A stretch of DNA of 64,000 nt. It comes from an uncultured Sphingomonadaceae bacterium (GTDB lineage: Bacteria > Pseudomonadota > Alphaproteobacteria > Sphingomonadales > Sphingomonadaceae). The stretch lies in NCBI GenBank assembly GCA_947497315.1, contig CANMFX010000001.1, positions 992,001 to 1,056,000 on the forward strand, given 5' to 3'. Shown one piece after another: positions 14,777-23,525 of the stretch (position 1 is the stretch's first letter; each line of letters begins with the position of its first letter). The position numbers and the translations under genes were made by a program. Under the pieces are notes generated by a model. That model searched no databases, had not been told where the DNA came from, and saw nothing but the letters and a program-made list of their open reading frames with translations.

Positions 14777-17128
14777 TTAGGCTTTTTTGCGCTTTTGGTC
14801 CGTTGGTATCGGCGCATCAGTTGCTGGCAAATAGATTGTTTCCACATTGGGAACAAACTGATCGGTAAGACGCAGATCGGTGCATTCTTCCAAGGCTTCG
14901 GCTTTCCCGTATAAAAAGCCTTGCACCTGATCACAACCTTCCAGTCGCAATTCTTTGACCTGATCTTCGCGCTCCACACCTTCGGCCGTAGTTGTCATGC
15001 CGAGATTCTGCGCAAGGTTGATAACGGACCGGATAATTGCCCTGCAATCTTCGCGCGTATCGATTTCACTGACAAAACAGCGATCAATCTTGATCTTGTC
15101 GAACGGGAAACTGCGCAGATAATTCAGCGAGCTATATCCCGTCCCGAAATCATCCAGTGATATCCGGATGCCAAGATCACGGAGCATATGCAAGGTACGG
15201 ATATTGGCATCGCTGTCGTGCATCAATATGCTCTCGGTTATCTCCAGTTCCAGCCGGCGGGGGTGGACTCCGGAATGCGCGAGGGCATTGACAATCGTTG
15301 ATACCAGGTTGGCGCTGCGCATTTGGGTGGGAGAGAGGTTTATTGCGATCGTCAGGTGGTCATCCCAGGCCGCAGCATCATCCAGCGCTTTGCGAATGAC
15401 CCACTCCCCCAACTGTACGATCATTCCAGTTTCTTCGGCCACGGTGATGAAATCATCCGGCATGACAACCCCGCGCTCCGGATGTTCCCATCGCAGCAGT
15501 GCTTCATAGCCGGTTTTCTTTTGCGTCTTTAAGTCCACCAGCGGCTGGTAGTGCAAGCGCATTTCATCACGGCCCAGTGATGCCCGCAAATCGAGCTCCA
15601 GGTTACGTCGTGCCTGGGCGGCGACATCCATACCCTCTTCAAAACAAGCAACCCGGTTTCTGCCGGCCCCTTTTGCCGAGTAAAGTGCAAGATCGGCGTA
15701 CTTCAAAAGCTGGTTTGCATCGTTCATATCAGAATGCCATTCGGCCACGCCGACGCTCACTCCCGATATTACATTATGGTCGTCGACCATGAACGGGCAC
15801 CCAATTTGCTCTACAATCTGATCGGCGACACCCCGTGCATCCGTGGCTCTTTCACCTGTCAACAGAAGCGCAAACTCGTCGCCGCCAATTCGGGCAAGCA
15901 GATCTCCTGGTCTCGACAGCTTTTCGAGCCGCCGTGAAATCATTTGCAGCAACCTGTCGCCAATCGGATGCCCCAGGGTATCATTGATCGTTTTGAAATG
16001 GTCCAGATCAAAGAAGATCAAAGCTACGTCATCGCCAGACTTGGCTCGATGGATCGTGCGATTGAGCGTTTCGGTAAATAAACGCCGGTTGGGTAAATCG
16101 GTCAGGCCATCGAAATGCGCCATGTAACTGACTTTGGCTTCTGCATTTTTTTGGGCTGTAATGTCTTCAATAACACCCCTCATCGCAATGTTTTCAGAGC
16201 CAGGAATGCCTTCGTTGGCCCGCGCACTGACGGTCCACCATTGCAGTTCACCTTCTACTTCAACCGGGACGGTCAAGTCCCGGAAGGACCGCTCATTTGC
16301 GATATGATCAGCAAGTAGTTCGCGATGTTCTTCATCGTCCAGCAGGGAAACAAGCTTCATCCCGTTCATTACCTGTTTGGGGCGATGAAAGGCCTCAGCG
16401 AAGCGGTCGCAGACGTCAACAAGCCGGCCCTCTTCATCCAGAGAGAATAACCAGTTGGAAGCCTGTTCTTCAAAGTCGTTTAGCAGCAATTTTACTGTTT
16501 CAGCCGATTGCCGGATTTCCTGACCGGCCAAAAGCTGTTTGGCAAAATTGTCGAATATATTGCCGCAATTCACATATAATACCGCTGCAAACATCGTAAG
16601 CAAAGCGATGGCAAGATAGCTCTCTATCCCACCGAGATAAAGCAGTCCTGCCGTCAGTCCAACATAGATGATCAGGGTCCATGCACGTGAGGCTTCCGGA
16701 ATATGTCGATATGACACAACCGCAGTGCTCATTTTGCCAGCGCCGATAATTGCCAGAAGCATCAGTTGCGCAGGTGTTGCCACAGGTAAAAGGCAGGCAA
16801 CACCAGCTCCCCACATATGGGCATAGCCAGCCGCGTTAAATATGATGTGCTTCTTCAGTTTCAGCATTTCACCGCGAGACAAATCCTGGACTTTGGCTCG
16901 CTCAGCCAGTTGCAGACGTCTGATAGAAAGATAGGCAAACATACCATACCAAAGAAGATGCATGACCATGGGTGCCTGGTCAAAGAACAGGAACGACAAA
17001 ATCGCAGCGTTGACGACATTGGCAAACACCGTCACGCGAATGGACTTGCCATGTTCGGCAAGCTGCTCGCGCAATATCAAATCCTGATTGGAATACCCCA
17101 GGTCGCCTGTCTTGTTTTTCGTCGTCAT
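14777..17128 (-). CDS. Membrane GGDEF-EAL protein with PAS domain (cyclic-di-GMP turnover)
   Basis: A 783-residue protein with five or so N-terminal membrane helices (about 30-195), a PAS-like domain (about 225-335, ending in the PAC-like RGVIEDITAQKNAEAKV), a GGDEF domain with intact GGDEF near residue 415 and an inhibitory RPGD site five residues before it, and an EAL domain starting with YEALLRW near 540 and containing DDFGTGYSSLNYLR. Both catalytic signatures look complete, so it may act as cyclase, phosphodiesterase or both. The ATG at 17128 is preceded by GGGGA inside a hairpin (see 17134-17150). Confidence 0.93.
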   Translation of the reverse strand: MTTKNKTGDLGYSNQDLILREQLAEHGKSIRVTVFANVVNAAILSFLFFDQAPMVMHLLWYGMFAYLSIRRLQLAERAKVQDLSRGEMLKLKKHIIFNAAGYAHMWGAGVACLLPVATPAQLMLLAIIGAGKMSTAVVSYRHIPEASRAWTLIIYVGLTAGLLYLGGIESYLAIALLTMFAAVLYVNCGNIFDNFAKQLLAGQEIRQSAETVKLLLNDFEEQASNWLFSLDEEGRLVDVCDRFAEAFHRPKQVMNGMKLVSLLDDEEHRELLADHIANERSFRDLTVPVEVEGELQWWTVSARANEGIPGSENIAMRGVIEDITAQKNAEAKVSYMAHFDGLTDLPNRRLFTETLNRTIHRAKSGDDVALIFFDLDHFKTINDTLGHPIGDRLLQMISRRLEKLSRPGDLLARIGGDEFALLLTGERATDARGVADQIVEQIGCPFMVDDHNVISGVSVGVAEWHSDMNDANQLLKYADLALYSAKGAGRNRVACFEEGMDVAAQARRNLELDLRASLGRDEMRLHYQPLVDLKTQKKTGYEALLRWEHPERGVVMPDDFITVAEETGMIVQLGEWVIRKALDDAAAWDDHLTIAINLSPTQMRSANLVSTIVNALAHSGVHPRRLELEITESILMHDSDANIRTLHMLRDLGIRISLDDFGTGYSSLNYLRSFPFDKIKIDRCFVSEIDTREDCRAIIRSVINLAQNLGMTTTAEGVEREDQVKELRLEGCDQVQGFLYGKAEALEECTDLRLTDQFVPNVETIYLPATDAPIPTDQKRKKA

Positions 17129-17133
17129 TAAAT

Positions 17134-17150
17134 CCCCACGTCACGCGGGG
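17134..17150 (-). promoter_or_regulatory. Hairpin that pairs the GGDEF-EAL ribosome binding site
   Basis: On the reverse strand the leader reads CCCCGCG-TGA-CGTGGGG followed by ATTTA and the ATG. The seven-pair stem (one G-U) uses all four G of the GGGGA ribosome binding site. The three-base loop is tight. This is seen directly in the sequence; an effect on translation is an inference. Confidence 0.4.
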
Positions 17151-17220
17151 TAGCGGAAAGTCGTAAATATTTTACTATTTTCTCTATTTTACATAGATTT
17201 ACAGATTACCGACTAAGTGA

Positions 17221-17400
17221 CTAACGCTTCTTCGCTATCTTGAGTTTATCGGCCTTCGCGCGCTTTTTGATTGATTCTTCGCTGCGAGTGAGCGCCTTCG
17301 AGATGGCTTTCAGTGTCATCCCCTTTTTGGCAAAAGCATGGAGCTTTTGAATTTCTTCGCTGTTCCAAGGCTGCTTGTGACGTTCGAAACGCTCTTTCAT
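17221..17400 (-). CDS. Small Myb/homeodomain-like HTH protein
   Basis: A 59-residue basic protein from the ATG at 17400, which has GAGGA about nine bases upstream; earlier in-frame ATGs would leave no room for the ribosome binding site. The sequence PWNSEEIQKLHAFAKKGMTL then KAISKALTRSEESIKKRAK has the tri-helical SANT/Myb-like pattern seen in small DNA-binding proteins. It lies 26 bases downstream of the tag gene and may be co-transcribed with it. Function unknown. Confidence 0.6.
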   Translation of the reverse strand: MKERFERHKQPWNSEEIQKLHAFAKKGMTLKAISKALTRSEESIKKRAKADKLKIAKKR

Positions 17401-17426
17401 ATAGATCATTCCTCTATGAATGGTGA

Positions 17427-18002
17427 CTATGCCTGCCAGCAATCCGCCATATGATCATCAACCATCCCGATTGCCTGCATATAGGCGTAAATGATCGTGC
17501 TGCCGACGAAACTCATTCCACGCTTTTTCAGATCTTTCGAGATGGCATCGCTAATAGGGGAGGTCGCCAGCATTTCCGACATATCGTCAGGCCGGTTGGT
17601 GATGGGCGCGCCATCCACATGGGCCCAAAGCCAATTGTCAAAGCTACCAAATTCCTTCTGCATATCGAGAAAGATCAGCGCATTTTTGCGGGTGGAGTAG
17701 ATTTTCAGTTTGTTACGGATGATCCCTTCATCCTCTCGCAAAGCCTCTAATTCGTCGTCGGTCATGGCCGCCACACGTGCGATATCAAAGCCGTGAAAGG
17801 CGCGGCGATAACCTTCCCGTTTCCGGAGTACCGTTTCCCAGCTTAGCCCCGCTTGCGCGCCCTCCAGTATCAGGTTCTCGAAGAGTTTTTGGTCATCATG
17901 CTCTGGAACACCCCATTCCTCGTCATGATAAACGCCGTAAAATTCTTTACCTGCCTGTCCGCCAAAGCAGCGGCGCTTTCCGTCGATACCGATCACTGTC
18001 AT
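17427..18002 (-). CDS. tag: DNA-3-methyladenine glycosylase I
   Basis: A 191-residue base-excision repair enzyme that removes 3-methyladenine from alkylated DNA. The YHDEEWGVPEHDDQKLFENL block, EGAQAGLSWETVLRKREGYR and the C-terminal FVGSTIIYAYMQAIGMVDDH are family hallmarks. The zinc-snap ligands are an N-terminal Cys12 and the C-terminal HMADC pair. Length is standard. It is followed by the small Myb-like gene. Confidence 0.95.
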   Translation of the reverse strand: MTVIGIDGKRRCFGGQAGKEFYGVYHDEEWGVPEHDDQKLFENLILEGAQAGLSWETVLRKREGYRRAFHGFDIARVAAMTDDELEALREDEGIIRNKLKIYSTRKNALIFLDMQKEFGSFDNWLWAHVDGAPITNRPDDMSEMLATSPISDAISKDLKKRGMSFVGSTIIYAYMQAIGMVDDHMADCWQA

Positions 18003-18025
18003 CGGGCCAGCTTATGTCCGTATTC

Positions 18026-18041
18026 GGGCTTTTGAAAGCCC
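18026..18041. terminator. Small hairpin between ICMT-like and tag genes
   Basis: GGGCTT-TTGA-AAGCCC lies in the 50-base gap after the ICMT-like gene. On the forward strand it is followed by a T5 run (18048-18052); on the reverse strand, where both flanking genes lie, there is no T-run. A minor signal that may reduce read-through. Confidence 0.25.
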
Positions 18042-18052
18042 CAATGGTTTTT

Positions 18053-19372
18053 CTATTCAGCAGGCTGAATTTCCGGTTCCGGTTTGTCCGCCGACGGCCA
18101 CCAGCCGACTTTCACCTTGACCCAGTTAATAGCGCGCGGGATCGGGGCGTTGCGGTCCATCCATTCGGCATATTCCTTATAGGCCGGATCGCCGAGCAGG
18201 TGTTTTTCTTCTGTCTTCGCCCGCCAGTAATAGACGCCGCTCACCGCAGCGATAATGGCGGTGTTGCGCACCATATCGGTGAAGCTGCCCGATGTCGCTA
18301 AAAAGGGCATGGTCGCGAGCCACCAATACAGGTTCTTTGCCACATAGGCAGGATGCTTGGTAAAGCGATATGGCCCGTGGGTCAGAATGCCGCGATGCGT
18401 CAGATTCGAAAAGCGCAAACCAAAGGCAACGGTCGCCCAGGCATAGATCGCGGTCAGTATGACCAGAATTCCGCCCCAGATTGCCAAAATCGTCTGATGC
18501 CCCTGCAGCCAATAGGCCCAGTCGGCTGTGTTGACATGATAGTTTAGCGGACCATCCATCAATATGAACGGCGGATAGCAAATCAACGCTGCCACCCAAC
18601 CGGCAAGATAGGGGTTGGCCGTCCGGATATGCGCATCCAGCGGCTTCATGGTCAGCAAATAGCCGACGGTCGCAAACTGCACGTCGACGACAAACATGGC
18701 AATAATCAACCAATGGGCGATAGCGACAGGGTCATTCATCACCTGCGATATGTCGAGGCGAACAATATCGCCAAAACCGCCCGGCACGATGGAGATCATA
18801 AAGGCCAGGAAAAAGCCTTTGACGGCCCAGGCCCTTAGATGATGATAGATCTGTTCACGGTCATATTCACCCCGGGCTCCCATCAGAAATTGACCGAAAT
18901 GCCAGGCACCATCACGGGGTTCGACAAACCTTCGGTCGATCCACATGACATAAGGAATGGACAGGCCAAGCAAAAAGGGAGCTGCCGTCTCCATCATTTC
19001 CATCGAAAACTGATACTGCCCGGTCCAATACCAGCGTCCCACGCAATAGATAAAAGCTATAATGGCCCATGTCGCCCACAGACCGGCCAGTTTGGCGATG
19101 CTAATATCAAACGTCTGTTTGAGCGGTTTGGGGTTTTTCCAATCAATGCCGGTTGACGCGCGCAGATGTACTTTGTCGTAGAGCAACGACCAGATTACCA
19201 TAGGCACGGCACAGGCTAGGCAGGCAACAAGCGCGGAATATGGGCCATCCATGCCATATTGCCGCGCTATCATGACCCACGAGAGTAATCCGATCAGGCC
19301 AGCCACACCCACACCGCTGGATACTGCAGATGGCGGGCGCGGATCAGGCCTATCTGATTTTCGAGCGAACAT
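18053..19372 (-). CDS. Isoprenylcysteine carboxyl methyltransferase-family membrane protein
   Basis: A 439-residue protein with about ten membrane helices. The C-terminal 120 residues carry the ICMT/PEMT-type methyltransferase signature: ILTHGPYRFTKHPAYVAKNL, then an EEKHLLGDPAYKEYAEWMDR block, which binds S-adenosylmethionine in this superfamily. The long N-terminal membrane region is not recognised. The substrate in bacteria is unknown (candidates are isoprenoid or phospholipid head groups). The N-terminus is basic and Pro-rich. It is divergent from the sugar dehydrogenase gene. Confidence 0.82.
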   Translation of the reverse strand: MFARKSDRPDPRPPSAVSSGVGVAGLIGLLSWVMIARQYGMDGPYSALVACLACAVPMVIWSLLYDKVHLRASTGIDWKNPKPLKQTFDISIAKLAGLWATWAIIAFIYCVGRWYWTGQYQFSMEMMETAAPFLLGLSIPYVMWIDRRFVEPRDGAWHFGQFLMGARGEYDREQIYHHLRAWAVKGFFLAFMISIVPGGFGDIVRLDISQVMNDPVAIAHWLIIAMFVVDVQFATVGYLLTMKPLDAHIRTANPYLAGWVAALICYPPFILMDGPLNYHVNTADWAYWLQGHQTILAIWGGILVILTAIYAWATVAFGLRFSNLTHRGILTHGPYRFTKHPAYVAKNLYWWLATMPFLATSGSFTDMVRNTAIIAAVSGVYYWRAKTEEKHLLGDPAYKEYAEWMDRNAPIPRAINWVKVKVGWWPSADKPEPEIQPAE

Positions 19373-19529
19373 GGATCAGTGCTTTAACCGGAAATGGTAA
19401 GTAACGAGTGAACGTCGGCTTTTGACGCCCGATTATTCTAGGAATTGCTATTGTAATCCGCTATATTTTTACAAAATCAGCCATAGGCAACTTACTGGAT
19501 CCACATAGAAAATGATCATGGGAACAAAA

Positions 19530-20696
19530 ATGAGAAATCTTACACTTGCAACCGGATTATCTATCGTTCTTATCGCCTGCAGCAATGGCGACGATGCACA
19601 GGCAAATCAAGGTGATTCAGAAGAGGCTCAAGCTTCAACTGACATCTCTCCGGTGGACCGCAAGCCTTTTGAAAAAACCGAGATCGCCAGTTTTGACGAG
19701 CCTTGGGCAATGACCTTCCTGCCCGATGGCCGGATGCTGATCACGGAGAAGAAGGGCAAGCTTTTGCTCGTAGACCAGAAGGGCGCAAAAACCGAAATCG
19801 CAAATGTACCCGAGGTTGATTATGGCGGTCAGGGCGGTTTTGGCGATGTCATTCTCGCACCTGATTTTGAGGTCAGCGGACGGGTTTATCTCAGCTGGGT
19901 TGAAGCCGGAGACGATGACACGCGCGGCGCGGTTATCGCGCACGCCCAACTTGATCTTCAGGGCACTCAACCGGATTTGAAAGAACTGAAAACAATCTGG
20001 ACCCAAAACCCGAAAACGACGGGACGCGGCCATTATTCTCACCGCATGGTGTTTTCACCCGATGGCAAGTATCTGTTTATCGGGTCCGGTGAGCGTCAGA
20101 AATTTGATCCGTCACAGGATATGACCGGCAATCTGGGTAAGATCATCCGGCTTTACCCGGATGGCAGCGTACCAGAAGACAATCCATTTGTTGGTCAAGA
20201 AGGTGTGCTGCCAGAAATTTGGTCTCTGGGTCATCGCAATATTCTTGGTATGGCCTTTGATGATCAGGGTAGGCTTTGGAATCAGGAAATGGGCCCGAAA
20301 GATGGCGATGAGCTAAATCTGGTCCAGCCAAAAGCAAATTATGGTTATCCGATTGTTTCGGAGGGCGATCATTATGATGGCAAGAAAATCCCAAACCATG
20401 ATACGCGCCCCGAATTCGCTGCACCAAAAGTGGCATGGGTTCCGACCATCGCGCCATCTGGAATGATATTTTATTCAGATGACCTTTTCCCTGCATGGAA
20501 AGGGAGTGCTTTTATCGGCGGTCTGGCAAGCGAAGCGATTATTCGCGTATCCTTTGATGGTGAAACGGCGCAGGAAGCGGAACGCTATGCCATGGACACA
20601 CGTATCCGCGAAGTTGAACAGGGCCCCGAAGGCGCCCTATGGGTGCTGGAAGATGGCGAGGACGGCCGGCTGCTAAAGCTCACGCCGCCCGGTTAG
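19530..20696 (+). CDS. PQQ-dependent aldose sugar dehydrogenase-like lipoprotein
   Basis: A 388-residue six-bladed beta-propeller of the glucose/sorbosone dehydrogenase family (YliI/Asd type), which oxidises sugars in the periplasm with PQQ. Blade motifs ([54 protein letters not shown]) and the active-site region [14 protein letters not shown] are seen. The ATG at 19530 gives a lipoprotein signal with lipobox LIAC (Cys17); the frame also opens at 19512. No PQQ synthesis genes are in the window. It ends seven bases before the convergent DUF1499 gene. Confidence 0.9.
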   Translation: MRNLTLATGLSIVLIACSNGDDAQANQGDSEEAQASTDISPVDRKPFEKTEIASFDEPWAMTFLPDGRMLITEKKGKLLLVDQKGAKTEIANVPEVDYGGQGGFGDVILAPDFEVSGRVYLSWVEAGDDDTRGAVIAHAQLDLQGTQPDLKELKTIWTQNPKTTGRGHYSHRMVFSPDGKYLFIGSGERQKFDPSQDMTGNLGKIIRLYPDGSVPEDNPFVGQEGVLPEIWSLGHRNILGMAFDDQGRLWNQEMGPKDGDELNLVQPKANYGYPIVSEGDHYDGKKIPNHDTRPEFAAPKVAWVPTIAPSGMIFYSDDLFPAWKGSAFIGGLASEAIIRVSFDGETAQEAERYAMDTRIREVEQGPEGALWVLEDGEDGRLLKLTPPG

Positions 20697-20703
20697 CACT
20701 AAT

Positions 20704-21570
20704 TCAAGAAGCAGTAGTCGTTGTGCCCGACAAATCGCTCAGGAACTGACGCACCCGTTTGGCATTGGCGCCAAGGTCATGAATGCCAACCCGTGATACC
20801 GAACGCATATCGATAATGCTGGCTTGGCCGTTTTCCGCTGCGCGAGCGCGGATGACAACGTCATCTTTGAAACGGAACAGGGAAATCGTGGCTGTTGCTT
20901 CCAAATGCCCGGACGCGGGGTCGACATTGGCAACATCCCATCCACGATCTTCCGCCAAACGCTTCGCTTTTTCAATAACTTCTGCGACTGGTTGGTCGAT
21001 GCGAACGGAACGGATATCCGGATAAGCACCCTGATGCAGGGTCGCCCAGCGTTGCCGTGGGTTCATGCCGCGCATTGCACTGTCATCGGCACCGGGGATG
21101 TTATCCCAATTGTCGGCGCGTAGGGTCAGGGCAGAGAATTGCGGCGGATCCGCCAGATCGGTGGTGATATCATGGATTGCCGGCAGAGAAGCCAGCGTCA
21201 TCGCATAGCTAGCCAAATAACCCATAAATCCCAGCGAAACCAAAGTTCCAATGCCAAGCAAAGGCCAGCGCGTCTTACGATCTTTCCGGCGATCAAGAAT
21301 AATCCCGACAATCGCAACAATCAGAGCAATCAAAGCCATCAGGCCGGTCCATGGCAAAATTCCCAGCCCGGCTTGCCAACCCCACAGCCCTATACCTGCT
21401 CCGAAGGCCGAGCCGAAAAATACGATTACGGCAGCTACAGCCAATATGAACACGATCCAGCCTTTCGGATCGCTGCGCAATTTCGCCAGCTTTCCGGTTA
21501 CGGTTCCACTGGTGTCGGCGACCGGTTGGTCGGTCTGTGGTTGCTGATCGTGTTGACTGTTCACGGGCAT
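20704..21570 (-). CDS. DUF1499 domain membrane protein
   Basis: A 288-residue protein with three predicted membrane helices (about 37-60, 66-92, 103-128) followed by a periplasmic-side DUF1499 domain. The domain shows IHDITTDLADPPQFSAL, a YPDIRSVRIDQPVAEV block and the C-terminal IIDMRSVSRVGIHDLGANAK, all typical of the family. Its function is not established. It appears monocistronic. Confidence 0.88.
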   Translation of the reverse strand: MPVNSQHDQQPQTDQPVADTSGTVTGKLAKLRSDPKGWIVFILAVAAVIVFFGSAFGAGIGLWGWQAGLGILPWTGLMALIALIVAIVGIILDRRKDRKTRWPLLGIGTLVSLGFMGYLASYAMTLASLPAIHDITTDLADPPQFSALTLRADNWDNIPGADDSAMRGMNPRQRWATLHQGAYPDIRSVRIDQPVAEVIEKAKRLAEDRGWDVANVDPASGHLEATATISLFRFKDDVVIRARAAENGQASIIDMRSVSRVGIHDLGANAKRVRQFLSDLSGTTTTAS

Positions 21571-21739
21571 AACTCCTTTGATTACGGTCTTTTAGACGCG
21601 GTAAAGCGATAGTGCAATCAACACTGCATAACCGGTTTGATTTAGACAAATCTCTTGCTCGACAGCGATGTCCAATAGCGTTAGAGGCGCATTTCTCTAG
21701 GTTTCTTCCAAGAATTGGACCGGTGATTTGACGACCATA

Positions 21740-22240
21740 ATGCCTCTCGCTGAAATTGATCCCGCGCTGGTTGAGGATCTGCTCGATGCTGCTTTCGGCC
21801 AAAAACGCACGCAGCGGACGGCCTATAAAGTTCGGGAAGGCATGGACATGCTTGATGGGCTTAGCGTCGCTGCGGTTGATATGGCGGAGAACGAACTGCT
21901 CGGCTCGCTGCAATGCTGGCCTGTTGGACTAACCGACTCGCAAGGCCAAAAGCATCCCATGATCATGGTCGGACCAGTGGCGGTCTACCCCGATTGCCAG
22001 CAACAGGGCGTGGGTCAGGCGCTAATGAAAGGCATGCTGAAAGAGTTGCAGAACAATGAGGGCCTGCCGCTGGTGATGATCGGTGACCCTGCTTATTATG
22101 ACCGCTTCTTCGATTTCTCGCCAGAGCGGACCGGCGGCTGGACATTGCCTGGTCCGTGGGAGCCGGAACGTTTGCTGGTGCGCGCGCCCAAAGATGCCGT
22201 TTTGCCCGAGAAGGGCAAGCTAGGTCCTTGGACAAGCTGA
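21740..22240 (+). CDS. GNAT-family N-acetyltransferase (YhbS-like)
   Basis: A 166-residue acetyl-CoA-dependent transferase. The P-loop-like motif A, VGPVAVYPDCQQQGVGQALM, is complete, and the IGDPAYYDRFFDFSPE block matches the YhbS-type subfamily. The frame also opens at a TTG 12 bases earlier; the ATG is preferred. The acceptor is unknown. Confidence 0.88.
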   Translation: MPLAEIDPALVEDLLDAAFGQKRTQRTAYKVREGMDMLDGLSVAAVDMAENELLGSLQCWPVGLTDSQGQKHPMIMVGPVAVYPDCQQQGVGQALMKGMLKELQNNEGLPLVMIGDPAYYDRFFDFSPERTGGWTLPGPWEPERLLVRAPKDAVLPEKGKLGPWTS

Positions 22241-22248
22241 AAATTCAT

Positions 22249-22271
22249 AGGCGTAACGTTTCTAAACGCCT
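22249..22271 (+). terminator. Weak stem-loop after the GNAT gene
   Basis: A six-bp stem (AGGCGT with ACGCCT, 11-base loop) followed by TTTGATTATT, nine bases past the stop codon. The placement fits a terminator but the stem is short. Confidence 0.35.
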
Positions 22272-22323
22272 TTGATTATTAGCGATACTTTACACGTCCG
22301 CTTATTCCCAATAGGCACGGCGC

Positions 22324-22917
22324 ATGCCCTATACACCGCCGCCCGAACTCGCATCTCTATCGCTTGGTGACATTGCAGAGATGGTCGAAGCGCAGAAATT
22401 GCCGCCGGTCGATCAATGGGAGCCGGAGGAAACCGGCGATAGCGAAATGCGTATTGCAGTTGATGGCACCTGGTTTCATCAAGAGTCACCGATCAACCGC
22501 CCGGCGATGGTCCGCGCCTTTTCAACCCTGTTGCGACAGGAAAAGGATGGTAGCTACGCTTTGGTCACGCCCTACCAGAAACTCCATATTCAAATAGATG
22601 ACGCGCCGTTCGTTGCAGTAGAAGTCGAAAGTGAGGGGGAGGGCGTCGACCGCAAACTCGCCTTCCGGTTGAATACTGATCATCTGGTGATGGCTGATGA
22701 CTTGCACAAGCTCAGCTTTCCGAAAATTGCAGCAGCGGATAATGGTGCGGCTGCAGACGAGCAGGCGAGACCCTATTTGCATGTCCGCGGCGGGCTCGAG
22801 GCCGTACTGGCACGGCCGGTTTACTACGAGCTGGCTGAATGTGCGCTAGCCGATGACCTCGACCCTTTCGGCCTGTGGAGCAATGGCACCTTTTTCCCGA
22901 TCGATAAACCAGAATGA
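22324..22917 (+). CDS. DUF1285 domain protein
   Basis: A 197-residue cytoplasmic protein. The core DGTWFHQESPINRPAMVRAF followed by LVTPYQKLHIQIDDAPFVAV matches DUF1285, a conserved proteobacterial family of unknown role. It overlaps the start of the Nudix gene by four bases (ATGA), and that gene overlaps the CCA-transferase gene in the same way, giving a tightly coupled three-gene operon common in alphaproteobacteria. Confidence 0.9.
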   Translation: MPYTPPPELASLSLGDIAEMVEAQKLPPVDQWEPEETGDSEMRIAVDGTWFHQESPINRPAMVRAFSTLLRQEKDGSYALVTPYQKLHIQIDDAPFVAVEVESEGEGVDRKLAFRLNTDHLVMADDLHKLSFPKIAAADNGAAADEQARPYLHVRGGLEAVLARPVYYELAECALADDLDPFGLWSNGTFFPIDKPE

Positions 22918-23525
22918 CCGGCATCAGTGACCTCAGAACAAAGCTTTCGCAGGCCTTGCGCAGTGGTCATGCCAATGATCTAGATCATGCATTGTCCGAT
23001 GAACGCGATTTCATCAAAGATTTGAATAGCCTGCGAAGCGCCGCTGTGCTGATTGCGATTACCGATCGCCCCGATCCGGGCGTCATATTGGTTCAGCGTC
23101 CTGATCATATGCGCAACCATCCTGGGCAGGTCGCCTTCCCAGGTGGTAAGATTGATCCAGAGGACAAAGATGCAGTCCACGCAGCCCTTCGGGAAGCAGA
23201 AGAGGAAGTACAGCTTGATCCCGCCAAGGTTGATATTATCGGGCCGACCGACCGCTATCATTCGGGCAGCGGTTATAATATCCAACCCATTATCGGGGTG
23301 ATCCCACCGGATCTGCCACTCGTTCCCTGTCCGGAAGAAGTGGACGATTGGTTTGAGGCGCCGCTCGACTTTGTCCTCGATCCGCGAAACCAGGATACCC
23401 ATGTCGGAGAATGGCGCGGGGACCGCCGCCAATATTACCAAATTAACTGGCAAAACCGTCGTATATGGGGAATTACTGCTGGAATATTGGTCAACTTGTC
23501 AAAGCGGTTGGATTGGCTGTCATGA
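22914..23525 (+). CDS. Nudix hydrolase, CoA pyrophosphatase type
   Basis: A 203-residue Nudix enzyme. The motif HPGQVAFPGGKIDPEDKDAV before the Nudix box AALREAEEEVQLDP is the NudL/CoAse signature, so the likely reaction is cleavage of coenzyme A to phosphopantetheine and 3',5'-ADP. The metal-binding glutamates (REAEEE) are intact. It is coupled by ATGA overlaps on both sides. Confidence 0.9.
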   Translation: MTGISDLRTKLSQALRSGHANDLDHALSDERDFIKDLNSLRSAAVLIAITDRPDPGVILVQRPDHMRNHPGQVAFPGGKIDPEDKDAVHAALREAEEEVQLDPAKVDIIGPTDRYHSGSGYNIQPIIGVIPPDLPLVPCPEEVDDWFEAPLDFVLDPRNQDTHVGEWRGDRRQYYQINWQNRRIWGITAGILVNLSKRLDWLS

